Assembly: GCA_913055625.1 (NCBI GenBank)
Contig: CAJXJW010000005.1
Location: 1 to 64,000, forward strand
DNA: 64,000 nucleotides
Direction: 5' to 3'
DNA from: an uncultured Pseudomonadota bacterium
GTDB lineage: Bacteria > Pseudomonadota > Gammaproteobacteria > Steroidobacterales > Woeseiaceae
The notes beneath the pieces are model-generated. The model was given only the letters and a program-made list of their open reading frames with translations, had not been told where the DNA came from and made no database searches. The first letter of the stretch is position 1. Every line of letters begins with the position of its first letter. A program made the position numbers and the translations under genes. This document shows, piece after piece, positions 55,871-64,000 of the stretch.

Positions 55871-56964
55871 TGAGCCCGTCACGCATCTTCGCTATCCTGC
55901 GCAAGGAAGTGCGCCAGCTGAGCCGTGACCGGCTGACGTTCGGCATGGTCGTCGGTATCCCGGTCGGCCAGGTGCTGCTGTTCGGCTACGCGATCAACAT
56001 GGACGTGCGGAACCTGCGGACCGCAGTCGCGGACCAGGCGCAAACACACCTGTCGCGCGAATTCGTATCCAGCCTCGGGCAGACGCAGGTCACGCGCATC
56101 GTCAGCGAAGTCGATTCCCCCGAGGAACTCGAGGCACTGCTGCGGTCCGGGGAAATTTCGATCGGCGTGCACATACCGCCGGATTTTGACCGGCGCGCCA
56201 TCGACGCCGCGCGGCCGGCCGCACAGCTGATGGTCGACGGCACCGATCCCACGATACTCGGCGTCGCCGGCCAGCTTCGGCAGCTGCCCATTCGCTTCGA
56301 CAGCCAGGCACGGGCCGCGCCGGCCGGCAACATCGAGGTCCGCGCGTACTACAACCCGGAGCGGCGCACGCCCGTTAACATCGTTCCCGGCCTGATGGGC
56401 ATCATCCTGACGATGACGATGATCCTGTTCACGGCCGTCGCGATCGTGCGCGAACGCGAACGCGGCAATCTCGAGCTGCTGATCAACACGCCGGTGACCT
56501 CGACTGAACTGATGATCGGCAAGGTCGTCCCGTATATCGTGTTCGGCCTGTTCCAGCTCGCGCTGATCGTCTTCATCGGCCGGCTGCTGTTCGACGTGCC
56601 GGTACGCGGCAGCGTCCTGCAGCTCTACGGCGCGGCGTCGCTGTTCATCGCGGCGAACCTGTCGCTCGGCCTGCTGATCTCCACGGCGGTCAAGACCCAG
56701 TTCCAGGCCATGCAGGTGACGATCTTCATCCTGCTGCCGTCAATCCTGCTGTCAGGGTTCATGTTCCCGTTCGACGGCATGCCGCGTTTTGCGCAGTGGC
56801 TCGGCGAGTTGCTGCCCACCACGCATTTCATCCGCATGACGCGCGGCATCATGCTGCGCGAGGCGAGCCTGGCCGACCTCTGGCACGAGGTCCTGGCACT
56901 GAGCGCCTTCGCGACGTTCGCGATGATGGCCGCGGCGCTGCGCTTCGGCAAGAAACTCGACTGA
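55870..56964 (+). CDS. ABC-2 type permease
   Basis: 364 residues. An N-terminal membrane segment is followed by a large periplasmic loop (about 45-170) and five more segments, the YhhJ/YbhR pattern. ERERGNLELLINTPVTSTELMIGK is the conserved coupling region. One permease gene implies a homodimer. It completes the TetR-adaptor-ATPase-permease operon. The exported compound is unknown. Confidence 0.93.
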   Translation: MSPSRIFAILRKEVRQLSRDRLTFGMVVGIPVGQVLLFGYAINMDVRNLRTAVADQAQTHLSREFVSSLGQTQVTRIVSEVDSPEELEALLRSGEISIGVHIPPDFDRRAIDAARPAAQLMVDGTDPTILGVAGQLRQLPIRFDSQARAAPAGNIEVRAYYNPERRTPVNIVPGLMGIILTMTMILFTAVAIVRERERGNLELLINTPVTSTELMIGKVVPYIVFGLFQLALIVFIGRLLFDVPVRGSVLQLYGAASLFIAANLSLGLLISTAVKTQFQAMQVTIFILLPSILLSGFMFPFDGMPRFAQWLGELLPTTHFIRMTRGIMLREASLADLWHEVLALSAFATFAMMAAALRFGKKLD

Positions 56965-56975
56965 CGGTGCGGCGA

Positions 56976-57791
56976 TCAGCCGGCGAAGGCGCGCAGGAAC
57001 AGCCGGATCGCGGCAATGACAAGGAATGCACCGAACGCAATCGACAGGCTGCGCGCTGAGAACGCGTGAGCGATGCGCGCGCCGAGTGGTGCGAACAGGA
57101 TGGTCGCCGGGGCAATCAGCGCGAATCCGGCGAGGCTGACGAAGCCCAGGCTTGCCGGCGGCAATCGCGGGTCGCCCCATCCCGTCACGACGTAGCCCAG
57201 CGTGCCGGGCAGGCTGATGGCGAGCCCGAACAGCGCCGCGGTCCCGACGGCGCGATGAATCGGCATGCCGAACAGCGTCAGCGTCATGACCGAGAACGTG
57301 CCGCCGCCGATGCCCATCATGCTGGACAGCGCACCGATAGAAGCGGGAATGGCGGGCACCAGCGGTCCGCGCGGCACGGTCGTGGTCAGGTTGCGCGTCT
57401 CCGGCCAGAACACCAGCTTGATCGCGACCAGCAGCGCGAGCGTCGCGAAGATGAACGCGAGGCCGCGGCTGTGCAGTTGCGACGCTATCCAGGCGCCGGC
57501 AAGTGCCCCGGCGAACACGAATGCCACCCAGCGGCGGACGATGGTCGTGTCGACCGACGCCCGGCGATGGTGTGCCAGCGCCGACGAGATCGACGTCGGA
57601 ATGATCGTCGCCAGCGACGTGGCGACGGCGATATGCATGCGAATCGCCGGGTCGATGCCGAGCACGCCGAGCGTCGCTTCGAGGACCGGGACGATGACGA
57701 TGCCGCCGCCGATGCCGAACAGGCCCGCCAGCACGCCGGCGATGCAGCCGGTCGCGAGCATCGCAAGCGCGAGGACGGCGAGCTCAGTCAT
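56976..57791 (-). CDS. TauE/SafE-family permease
   Basis: 271 residues, eight or so membrane segments. The typical repeats GCIAGVLAGLFGIGGGIVIVP near the N-terminus and GALSSMMGIGGGTFSV in the middle define the family, which exports sulfite, sulfoacetate or related anions. The substrate is not fixed. It is convergent with the ABC permease gene (11 bases) and follows the S-formylglutathione hydrolase gene on the same strand. Confidence 0.92.
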   Translation of the reverse strand: MTELAVLALAMLATGCIAGVLAGLFGIGGGIVIVPVLEATLGVLGIDPAIRMHIAVATSLATIIPTSISSALAHHRRASVDTTIVRRWVAFVFAGALAGAWIASQLHSRGLAFIFATLALLVAIKLVFWPETRNLTTTVPRGPLVPAIPASIGALSSMMGIGGGTFSVMTLTLFGMPIHRAVGTAALFGLAISLPGTLGYVVTGWGDPRLPPASLGFVSLAGFALIAPATILFAPLGARIAHAFSARSLSIAFGAFLVIAAIRLFLRAFAG

Positions 57792-57817
57792 CGGCCGTCA
57801 CCGCGGGCACCCCGCGG

Positions 57818-58672
57818 TCAGGCGCGCAGCTCGGCGGCGTGGAAATTCAGGTGCTCTTCGATGAACGTCGAGATGAAGTAGTAGCCATGGTCGTAGCCCG
57901 GATGTACGCGCAGCTCGAGTGAAACACCGCTTTCCCGGCAGGCATCGGCCAGCCGGTCCGGCTGCAGCTGCTCCTCGAGAAAGGCGTCCGCGCCACCCTG
58001 GTCAACCAGCACCTTTCGGTAATGCGCCGGTTGCTCGCATCGCCGCGCCACCTCGGCGGCGTCGTACTCCGCCCACGCCGACGTGTCATTGCCCAGGTAG
58101 TAGCCCAGCGCCTTCTGCCCCCACGGCGAATGCAGCGTCGTGCAAATCGGGGCAAACGCGCTCAGCGAGCGAAAACGATCCGGGTTGCGCAGGCCGATGG
58201 TCAGTGCGCCGTGCCCGCCCATCGAATGGCCGGTCAGCCCGTGGCGCGACGCGTCGCCGGGAAAATTCTCGAAGACGGCCTGCTGCAACTCGCCCAGCAC
58301 GTAGTCGTACATGTGGTAGTGCTGCGACCACGGCGCCTGGGTAGCGTTGAGGTAAAAGCCCGCCCCGAGGCCGAAGTCGTAGTCGCCGTCAGGGTCGTCG
58401 GGCACGCCCTCGCCGCGAGGGCTCGTGTCGGGCGAGACGAGCATGATGCCGAGCTCGGCGGCCACGCGTTGCGCGCCGCTTTTCACCATGAAGTTCTCTT
58501 CGGTGCAGGTGAGCCCGGACAGGAACGTGACGACCGGCACCTTGCCGGACGCCGCCTGTGGCGGCACGAAGACCGCGAAGCGCATGTCGCAGTCGTTGGT
58601 CGCGGACGCGTGACGGTAAAAGCCGATGCGGCCGCCGAAGCAGTTCGTCTCGGAGAGTGTTTCGATTTTCAT
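57818..58672 (-). CDS. fghA: S-formylglutathione hydrolase
   Basis: 284 residues from the ATG at 58672, the standard length. Alpha/beta hydrolase with Ser150 in TGHSMGGHGAL, LSGLTCTEENF early, and the His in HPGYDHGYYF. It hydrolyses S-formylglutathione to formate and glutathione in formaldehyde detoxification. The dehydrogenase partner is not adjacent; TauE/SafE lies downstream instead. Confidence 0.94.
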   Translation of the reverse strand: MKIETLSETNCFGGRIGFYRHASATNDCDMRFAVFVPPQAASGKVPVVTFLSGLTCTEENFMVKSGAQRVAAELGIMLVSPDTSPRGEGVPDDPDGDYDFGLGAGFYLNATQAPWSQHYHMYDYVLGELQQAVFENFPGDASRHGLTGHSMGGHGALTIGLRNPDRFRSLSAFAPICTTLHSPWGQKALGYYLGNDTSAWAEYDAAEVARRCEQPAHYRKVLVDQGGADAFLEEQLQPDRLADACRESGVSLELRVHPGYDHGYYFISTFIEEHLNFHAAELRA

Positions 58673-58721
58673 CGCCCGGATTATGGCCAAAAGCCGGGGC
58701 GATTCACAGAGCGTCGCCGGC

Positions 58722-59933
58722 TCAGTTCTTCCGGAACACGAGCGTGGCGTTCGTACCGCCGAAGCCGAAGCTGTTGCTCATCGCCGTCCGCAGGCCGGCG
58801 TTCTCGACCGTCTTCGTCACGAGCGGCATGCCTTCGACCGCGGGGTCCGGGTCCTCGACGTTGATCGACGGCGCGATAAAGTCGTTCGTCATCATCAGGA
58901 TGCAATGGATCGCCTCCTGCGCCCCGGTTGCACCGAGCGAGTGCCCGCACATGGACTTCGTGGAACCGAACGGCGGGATATCGTCGCCGAAGACCGCGCG
59001 AATCGCCTCGAGCTCCTTGACGTCGCCGACCGGCGTGCTCGTCCCGTGGGTGTTGATGTAGTCGATCCGGTCGTCGACCGTCGACATCGCGAGGCTCATG
59101 CAGCGCTGCGCGCCTTCGCCGGACGGTGCGACCATGTCGTAGCCGTCCGAGGTCGCGCCGTAGCCGACCAGCTCAGCGTAGATCCGTGCTCCACGAGCGA
59201 CCGCGTGCTCGTACTCCTCGACCACCAGCATGCCGGCGCCCGCGGAGGCCACGAACCCGTCGCGGTTCACGTCGTACGGACGCGACGCCCTGGCCGGCTC
59301 GTCGTTGTACTTCGTGGTCAGGGCACCCATGCCGTCGAACATGCTGGTGAGGTTCCAGTGTTCTTCTTCGCCGCCGCCGGCGAAGACCAGGTCCTGCTTG
59401 CCAAGCTGGATCTGCTCGGCCGCTGCGCCGATGCAGTGCGCGCTCGTCGCACAGGCCGACGTGATCGAGTAGTTCACGCCCTTGATGCGGAACGGCGTGG
59501 CGAGGCAGGCGGACACGGAGCTGCTCATCGAGCGCGGCACCATGTACGGCCCGATCTTGCGCACACCGCGCGCACGCAGCGTGTCCGAGCAACCGATGAT
59601 GCTTTCGCTGGAACAGCCACCGGAGGACGCGATCAGGCCGATGCGGGGATCGGAAATGCTGTCCGCGTCCAGGCCGGCATCTTCGATCGACTTCTGCATC
59701 GCGATGTACGCGTACGCCGCGGCGTCGCCCATGAAGCGCAGCACCTTGCGGTCGATGTGTTCCTTGACGTCGATGTTGACGCTGCCGGACACCTGGCTGC
59801 GCAGTCCCATCTCGCGGAACGATTCGTTGTACACGATGCCGGAGCGGCCGGCGCGCAGCGCCGCCGTGATTTCTTCCAGCGAATTGCCGAGGCACGATAC
59901 CGCGCCCATACCGGTAATGACTACGCGACGCAT
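58722..59933 (-). CDS. fabB: Beta-ketoacyl-ACP synthase I
   Basis: 403 residues. The Cys-His-His triad is visible: Cys161 in [10 protein letters not shown], the His in [11 protein letters not shown] and the His in [10 protein letters not shown], with the Gly-rich [11 protein letters not shown] end. Its place directly after fabA marks it as FabB, which elongates the cis-unsaturated intermediate, rather than FabF. Nine bases separate it from fabA. Confidence 0.96.
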   Translation of the reverse strand: MRRVVITGMGAVSCLGNSLEEITAALRAGRSGIVYNESFREMGLRSQVSGSVNIDVKEHIDRKVLRFMGDAAAYAYIAMQKSIEDAGLDADSISDPRIGLIASSGGCSSESIIGCSDTLRARGVRKIGPYMVPRSMSSSVSACLATPFRIKGVNYSITSACATSAHCIGAAAEQIQLGKQDLVFAGGGEEEHWNLTSMFDGMGALTTKYNDEPARASRPYDVNRDGFVASAGAGMLVVEEYEHAVARGARIYAELVGYGATSDGYDMVAPSGEGAQRCMSLAMSTVDDRIDYINTHGTSTPVGDVKELEAIRAVFGDDIPPFGSTKSMCGHSLGATGAQEAIHCILMMTNDFIAPSINVEDPDPAVEGMPLVTKTVENAGLRTAMSNSFGFGGTNATLVFRKN

Positions 59934-59942
59934 TGATTCGCC

Positions 59943-60494
59943 TCAAAAATCGTCAGTGGATGTGAACAGGCCGACGCGGAGGTCCTCGGCCGTGTAGATT
60001 TCGCGGCCGTCGACGGACATCGACGCATCGGCGATCGCCATCGTCAGCTTGCGCGAGATGACGCGTTTCATGTCGATCTGGTACGTGACCAGCCTGGCCT
60101 TCGGCAGAACCTGGCCGAAGAACTTGACCTTGCCGCAACCGAGCGCGCGGCCACGGCCTTCGTGCCCGGACCAGACGAGGTGGAAGCCGACGAGCTGCCA
60201 CATCGCATCCAGGCCGAGGCAGCCCGGCATGACCGGGTCGCCATCGAAATGGCAGTCGAAGAACCACAGGTCCGGCCGGATATCGAGCTCCGCCTTGATT
60301 TCGCCCTTGCCGTACTGGCCGCCGTCCGAGTTGATCGTGGCGATGCGATCGAGCATCAGCATCGGCGGCAACGGCAGCTTGCCGTTCTCGCGCCCGAAGA
60401 ATTCCCCGTGACCGCAACGGATCAGCTCGTCGTAGGTATACGAACTTTGCCGGTCGGGAAGGTCGGCGACGGCCTGGTTGCCGGATTTGCTCAT
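59943..60494 (-). CDS. fabA: 3-hydroxydecanoyl-ACP dehydratase/isomerase
   Basis: 183 residues, slightly longer than E. coli FabA (172). The active-site His82 lies in [14 protein letters not shown] and Asp96 in [10 protein letters not shown]. It dehydrates 3-hydroxydecanoyl-ACP and isomerises the double bond, the entry to unsaturated fatty acids. It forms an operon with fabB, a pairing typical of gammaproteobacteria. Confidence 0.96.
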   Translation of the reverse strand: MSKSGNQAVADLPDRQSSYTYDELIRCGHGEFFGRENGKLPLPPMLMLDRIATINSDGGQYGKGEIKAELDIRPDLWFFDCHFDGDPVMPGCLGLDAMWQLVGFHLVWSGHEGRGRALGCGKVKFFGQVLPKARLVTYQIDMKRVISRKLTMAIADASMSVDGREIYTAEDLRVGLFTSTDDF

Positions 60495-60607
60495 CGATGC
60501 GTCTCGTCGTTGCGGGTCATGGCGTGCCTGCCGCGTGCAGGCATACCTTGGAACAGTGTACGGTGCCGGCCGGGCCCGGGCTTTTGAAATCGCGCCAATC
60601 GGCGCCG

Positions 60608-61675
60608 TCAGACGGTGTCGTAGTCGAGCGTGACGCGCTCGCTCAGCGGCCGGGACTGGCAGGCGAGCACGTAGCCTTTTTCCACTTCCCAGGGCTCCAG
60701 GCCGTAGTTGACGGCCATCGTCACCTCGCCCTCGGTCACGAGGCAGCGGCAGGTCGCGCAGACACCGCCCTTGCAGGAGTACGGCAGTTCCACGCCGTGC
60801 TCGGCGCCCGCGTCGACGATGTTCGGGGCGTCGGTCGGCATGGCGAAGGACTTGCGGTGGCCGTCGAGGATCACGGTGATCTCCGCGCCACCGGCCGCGA
60901 CTTCCACGCGCGGGGACTCGCCCGCCGTGCGGCGCGGCGCGCCGAAACGTTCGGAATGGATCGCGTCATCCGGCAGCCCGAGCTCCGCGAGGACCGGCCG
61001 CAGGTCGTCGATCATCGAGTCCGGCCCGCACAGGAACGCTTCGTCCGGCATCGCATGCGTGCAAAACGCATCCCAAAGCTCGCGCAGCTTCGCCGCGTCG
61101 ATGCGGCCGGCCGCGACCGGCAGCTCCTGCTCCTCGCGGCTGAATACAAAATGCAGCAGCACGCGGCCCGGGAAGCGGTTCTTCAGCGCGTACAGGTCGT
61201 CGATGAACATCGTCGTCGCCTGCCGCCGGTTTCCGTAGAACAGCAGCACGCGGCTCGACGGCTCGCGCTCGAGCAGCTCGCTCACGATCGACAGGATCGG
61301 TGTGATGCCGCTGCCGGCCGCGACGGCGAGATAGGTCTTGCGCGCGGAAGCCACCGGGTTCGCGTGGAACTGCCCAAACGGCGGCATCACGGCCAGCGTG
61401 TCGCCCGGCTTCAACACGGTATCCGCCCAGGTCGAGAACGCCCCGCCGGGCTGCACGCGCACACCGATCTCGAGCGGCCAGCGCCCCGGGGGCGAACAGA
61501 TGCTGTAGGTCCGGCGCAACGTCTTGCCGTCGTGCTCCACGCTGAGCGGCAGGTGCTGCCCGGCCTGGAACGCGAACGTGTCGCGCAGCTCGGGCGGCAC
61601 ATCCAGCACGATGCGCACGGCGTCTCGCGCCTCGCGTCGCTTGTCGAGCACGGTGAGCGGGTGGTAGCGACGCAT
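60608..61675 (-). CDS. paaE: Phenylacetyl-CoA epoxidase reductase subunit PaaE
   Basis: 355 residues. Ferredoxin reductase domain first ([10 protein letters not shown] for [18 protein letters not shown] for NADPH), then a plant-type 2Fe-2S domain ([13 protein letters not shown] and the distant Cys in LACQSRP). It passes electrons from NADPH to the PaaA di-iron centre. Last gene of paaABCDE, 14 bases after paaD. Confidence 0.96.
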   Translation of the reverse strand: MRRYHPLTVLDKRREARDAVRIVLDVPPELRDTFAFQAGQHLPLSVEHDGKTLRRTYSICSPPGRWPLEIGVRVQPGGAFSTWADTVLKPGDTLAVMPPFGQFHANPVASARKTYLAVAAGSGITPILSIVSELLEREPSSRVLLFYGNRRQATTMFIDDLYALKNRFPGRVLLHFVFSREEQELPVAAGRIDAAKLRELWDAFCTHAMPDEAFLCGPDSMIDDLRPVLAELGLPDDAIHSERFGAPRRTAGESPRVEVAAGGAEITVILDGHRKSFAMPTDAPNIVDAGAEHGVELPYSCKGGVCATCRCLVTEGEVTMAVNYGLEPWEVEKGYVLACQSRPLSERVTLDYDTV

Positions 61676-61689
61676 GCGTCAGCGGTCCT

Positions 61690-62175
61690 TCACAGGCATT
61701 TGAAGTACTCGAACGGCTCGAGGCAGTCGTCGCAACGGTACGCTGCCTTGCACGGCGTCGAGCCAAACTCGCTGACCCGCGTCGTCGCCGTCGCGCCGCA
61801 GCGCGGGCACGCGGCCGGCCGGTCGGCGTGCAGGAGACCGTGCTTGCCGGTCGCCTGCGACGGCGGCGCGATGCCGTATTCGCGCAGTCGTGCCCGTCCC
61901 TCCTCGGTGATCCAGTCCGTCGTCCACGGCGGCGAAAGCCGCCGCTCGATGCGGATATCGTCCACGCCTTTCTCGCGCAACGCGCGGATGACGCTGGCTT
62001 CGATGGCCTCGGTGGCGGGGCAGCCCGAGTAGGTGGGCGCCAGTCCTACCGTGACGCCGCCGGACACGCTCACGTCGCGGACGATGCCGAGGTCCGTGAT
62101 TGACAGCACCGGGATCTCGGGGTCCGGCACCGCGGCGAGCCAGCGGCGCACCTGTTGCTCGGTGACGCCTACCAT
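61690..62175 (-). CDS. paaD: Phenylacetyl-CoA epoxidase subunit PaaD
   Basis: 161 residues. The N-terminal MIP18/SufT-like domain (AVPDPEIPVLSITDLGIV, TYSGCPATEAIE) is joined to a C-terminal zinc-ribbon (CPRCG, then CDDC and a final Cys). It is needed for assembling a working epoxidase, probably in Fe-S or di-iron maturation. Its start overlaps the paaC stop by seven bases. Confidence 0.95.
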   Translation of the reverse strand: MVGVTEQQVRRWLAAVPDPEIPVLSITDLGIVRDVSVSGGVTVGLAPTYSGCPATEAIEASVIRALREKGVDDIRIERRLSPPWTTDWITEEGRARLREYGIAPPSQATGKHGLLHADRPAACPRCGATATTRVSEFGSTPCKAAYRCDDCLEPFEYFKCL

Positions 62176-62927
62176 CTTGCGCCCGGGTGCGCGCGATGCA
62201 GGTGCTGCATCTCGGCCACGAGGTAGCCCAGGTGTTCCGTGTGCAGGCCGCGCCGGCTCCCGGTCTGCGCGGCTTCGTCCTCCGGCACCGAAAGCATCGC
62301 TTCGCGCAGCCCGCCGGCGACGGTCTCCCGCCAGCGCGGCTCGAGTGAGGCCAGGTCGGGCCCGCCGAACGCATCGCGCATGACGTCGTCGACGTCATCC
62401 CCGTCGAAGAACTCCGCGGTGTAGCGCCAGTAGCGTTCGAGCGACCCGGCGACGCGCCGGTGGCTCTCCTCGGTGCCGTCGCCGAGCCGGACCAGCCACT
62501 GCGTCGCATGGCGCAGGTGGTAGCGGATCTCCTTGACGCCGCGTGCCGCGATATCCGCGAGCCGCCGGTCGCCGCACGCGGCCAGCGCTTCGAGCTGCAG
62601 CACGTAGAACGATTCGAACAGGAACTGGCGAACGATGCAGTCGCCGAAGTGGCCGTTCGGCTGCTCGGCGATCAGCAGGTTGCGAAATGCCTGGCTGTCG
62701 CGCAGGTACGCAAAGTCGTCCTCGCCGCGCCCCTCGCCCTCGAGTTCGCCCGCGTAGGCATAGAAGAGCCGCGCCTGGCCGACGTAGTCCAGCGCGAAGT
62801 TCGCGTTCGCGAGCTCTTCCTCGAGCTCCGGCTCGCCGGTCACGCGCTCGATCATCCGCTGGCCGGTGACGAGCGCCGTGTCACCGAGGCGCAGCACGTA
62901 AGCCAGCAGTGCGTCGGTTGTGTTCAC
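62169..62927 (-). CDS. paaC: Phenylacetyl-CoA epoxidase structural subunit PaaC
   Basis: 252 residues, GTG start overlapping the paaB stop. Ferritin-like four-helix protein (ANFALDYVGQARLFYAYAGEL, EIRYHLRHATQWLVRLGDG), the non-catalytic partner of PaaA. Full length compared with E. coli (248). Confidence 0.95.
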   Translation of the reverse strand: MNTTDALLAYVLRLGDTALVTGQRMIERVTGEPELEEELANANFALDYVGQARLFYAYAGELEGEGRGEDDFAYLRDSQAFRNLLIAEQPNGHFGDCIVRQFLFESFYVLQLEALAACGDRRLADIAARGVKEIRYHLRHATQWLVRLGDGTEESHRRVAGSLERYWRYTAEFFDGDDVDDVMRDAFGGPDLASLEPRWRETVAGGLREAMLSVPEDEAAQTGSRRGLHTEHLGYLVAEMQHLHRAHPGARW

Positions 62928-63211
62928 AGGTTCTCCACGCCGTCCGGAATCTCGTAGAACGTCGGGTGCCGGTAGATCTTGTCCTCGGCCGGCTCGAAGA
63001 ACGCCGAGTTCTCCGCCGGGTCCGACGCGACGATGCGGTCGGAGCGGACGACCCAGAGGCTCACGCCCTCCATGCGCCGTGTGTAGGTATCGCGCGCCGC
63101 GTCCAGCGCCATCTGGTCGTCGGCGGCGTGCACGCTACCGGCGTGGCGATGGCTCAGGCCGGACTTCGTCCGGATGAACACCTCGTAAAGCGGCCAGCCG
63201 TTCTTGCTCAT
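62924..63211 (-). CDS. paaB: Phenylacetyl-CoA epoxidase subunit PaaB
   Basis: 95 residues from the ATG at 63211, matching the E. coli length; GAGGTG lies six bases upstream, and a GTG three codons earlier is less likely. Motifs WPLYEVFIRTKSGLSHRHAGSVHA and a conserved C-terminal YEIPDG. It bridges the PaaAC units of the epoxidase complex. Confidence 0.95.
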   Translation of the reverse strand: MSKNGWPLYEVFIRTKSGLSHRHAGSVHAADDQMALDAARDTYTRRMEGVSLWVVRSDRIVASDPAENSAFFEPAEDKIYRHPTFYEIPDGVENL

Positions 63212-63235
63212 GTCGGTCACCTCGTGTCCTTCGCC

Positions 63236-64000
63236 TCAGGCGGCGTCGCGCGCAGCACGTTTCGCGGCGTGCGCCTCAGCCGCCTCGCGCACCCAGGCGC
63301 CGTTGTCGTGCGCCGCGCGGCGTTTCTCCATGCGTTCGCGGTTGCACGGGCCGTTGCCGGCGAGCACCTGGTGGAACTCCGACCAGTCGATCTCGCCGAA
63401 GTCGTAGTGCCCGGTCTCCGCGTTCCAGGCCAGGTCGTCGTCCGGGATGCGCAGCCCCAGGAACTCGGCCTGCGGGGCCGTGACGTCGACGAACTTCTGG
63501 CGCAGCTCGTCGTTCGAAAATCGCTTGATCTTCCAGGCCATCGACTGCGCCGAGTGCTTCGAGTCCGCGTCGTTCGGGCCGAACATCATCAGCGACGGCC
63601 ACCACCAGCGGTCGAGCGCGTCCTGGGCCATGGCCTTCTGCGCCCCGGTGCCGCGGCACAGTTCCAGCATGAGCTCGAAGCCCTGGCGCTGGTGAAAACT
63701 CTCTTCCTTGCACACGCGCACCATCGCGCGCGCGTACGGGCCGTAGGAGCAGCGGCACAACGGGATCTGGTTCATGATCGCCGCGCCGTCGACGAGCCAG
63801 CCGATCGCGCCGATGTCGGCCCAGGTCAGCGTCGGGTAGTTGAAGATGCTCGAGTACTTCGCCTTGCCGGACAGCAGGTCGCCGACCATCTCGTCGCGCG
63901 ACACGCCGAGCGTCTCGGCCGCGCTGTACAGGTACAGGCCGTGGCCCGCCTCGTCCTGCACCTTCGCGAGCAGGATCGCCTTGCGCTTCAGGCTCGGCGC
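63236..64000 (-). CDS. paaA: Phenylacetyl-CoA epoxidase catalytic subunit PaaA (partial)
   Basis: 254 residues to the window edge; about 55 N-terminal residues are missing compared with E. coli (309). Reading in from the edge, [20 protein letters not shown] carries the E-x2-H iron-ligand pair, and [13 protein letters not shown] carries the second. It is the di-iron oxygenase that epoxidises phenylacetyl-CoA. First gene seen of paaABCDE; the frame stays open across the edge. Confidence 0.95.
   Translation of the reverse strand, partial: APSLKRKAILLAKVQDEAGHGLYLYSAAETLGVSRDEMVGDLLSGKAKYSSIFNYPTLTWADIGAIGWLVDGAAIMNQIPLCRCSYGPYARAMVRVCKEESFHQRQGFELMLELCRGTGAQKAMAQDALDRWWWPSLMMFGPNDADSKHSAQSMAWKIKRFSNDELRQKFVDVTAPQAEFLGLRIPDDDLAWNAETGHYDFGEIDWSEFHQVLAGNGPCNRERMEKRRAAHDNGAWVREAAEAHAAKRAARDAA

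Noticed and set aside
60592..60605. Small hairpin GCGCC-AATC-GGCGC after paaE
   Set aside because: The 5-bp stem has no real T tract; such palindromes are expected often in GC-rich DNA.

Overview
This 64 kb window is GC-rich, densely coding chromosomal DNA. I read it as a gammaproteobacterium, probably an aerobic heterotroph. The reasons are glutaminyl-tRNA synthetase, the anaerobic-type unsaturated fatty acid pair FabA/FabB, the long two-domain QueF, a GlyGly-CTERM surface protein, TonB-dependent uptake and the phenylacetyl-CoA epoxidase operon. The species cannot be fixed from the sequence. I see no rRNA, tRNA, insertion sequence, prophage or CRISPR array. Only about 100 bases near the left edge are AT-rich.

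Layout, left to right. 1-2.8 kb: the 5' end of an unknown gene, a small lipoprotein, an SGNH hydrolase, a Nudix hydrolase and a DUF6090 membrane protein. 2.8-9 kb: an acyl-CoA ligase / degenerate SDR / TesB thioesterase operon divergent from a TonB-dependent receptor that ends in a clear terminator. 9-14.5 kb: a cysteine synthase-glutaredoxin fusion, a MaoC-type hydratase, MocA, and the molybdenum cofactor operon moaA-moaC-mobA-moaD-moaE. 14.6-17.7 kb: a paired acyl-CoA dehydrogenase operon and a queuosine-precursor transporter. 17.7-21.5 kb: divergent glnS and thrS. 21.7-26.8 kb: a large receiver-TonB hybrid protein, a TetR regulator, XdhC and thioredoxin. 26.8-34.9 kb: agmatine/putrescine catabolism (agmatinase, class III aminotransferase, two glutamine synthetase-like ligases, PuuD) with an NhaC-family antiporter. 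34.9-38.1 kb: an MFS transporter, a PiT phosphate transporter and its DUF47 partner. 38.3-45.2 kb: an EVE-domain protein, then a cyanophycin gene set: a Mur-ligase paralogue, cphA, cphB and isoaspartyl dipeptidase. 45.3-46.1 kb: queF. 46.1-52.4 kb: poorly characterised envelope and signalling genes: a small unknown protein, a lipoprotein, a GlyGly-CTERM FG-GAP protein and a membrane pseudokinase with a Calx-beta domain. 52.4-58.7 kb: ribA, a TetR-controlled ABC efflux operon, a TauE/SafE permease and S-formylglutathione hydrolase. 58.7-64 kb: fabA-fabB and paaABCDE, with paaA cut by the window edge.

How the parts fit. cphA, cphB and iadA give synthesis of the Asp-Arg polymer cyanophycin, its breakdown to beta-Asp-Arg, and release of free Asp and Arg. 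About 12 kb away, agmatinase, the aminotransferase, the gamma-glutamyl ligases and PuuD would use arginine-derived agmatine and putrescine, so the middle of the window looks like a nitrogen storage and recycling district. That link is inferred.

The most unusual items are: (1) a kinase-fold protein lacking the three canonical catalytic residues, with one membrane segment and an external Calx-beta domain; (2) a 929-residue protein with two receiver-like domains, one lacking the phospho-acceptor, fused across a membrane segment to a TonB C-terminal domain; (3) a Mur-ligase protein without ATP-grasp sitting with cphA; (4) an SDR lacking the catalytic Tyr; (5) an NhaC antiporter with a secreted N-terminal domain; (6) the cysteine synthase-glutaredoxin fusion. 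These are the best candidates for undescribed biology here. None is proven new without database searches.
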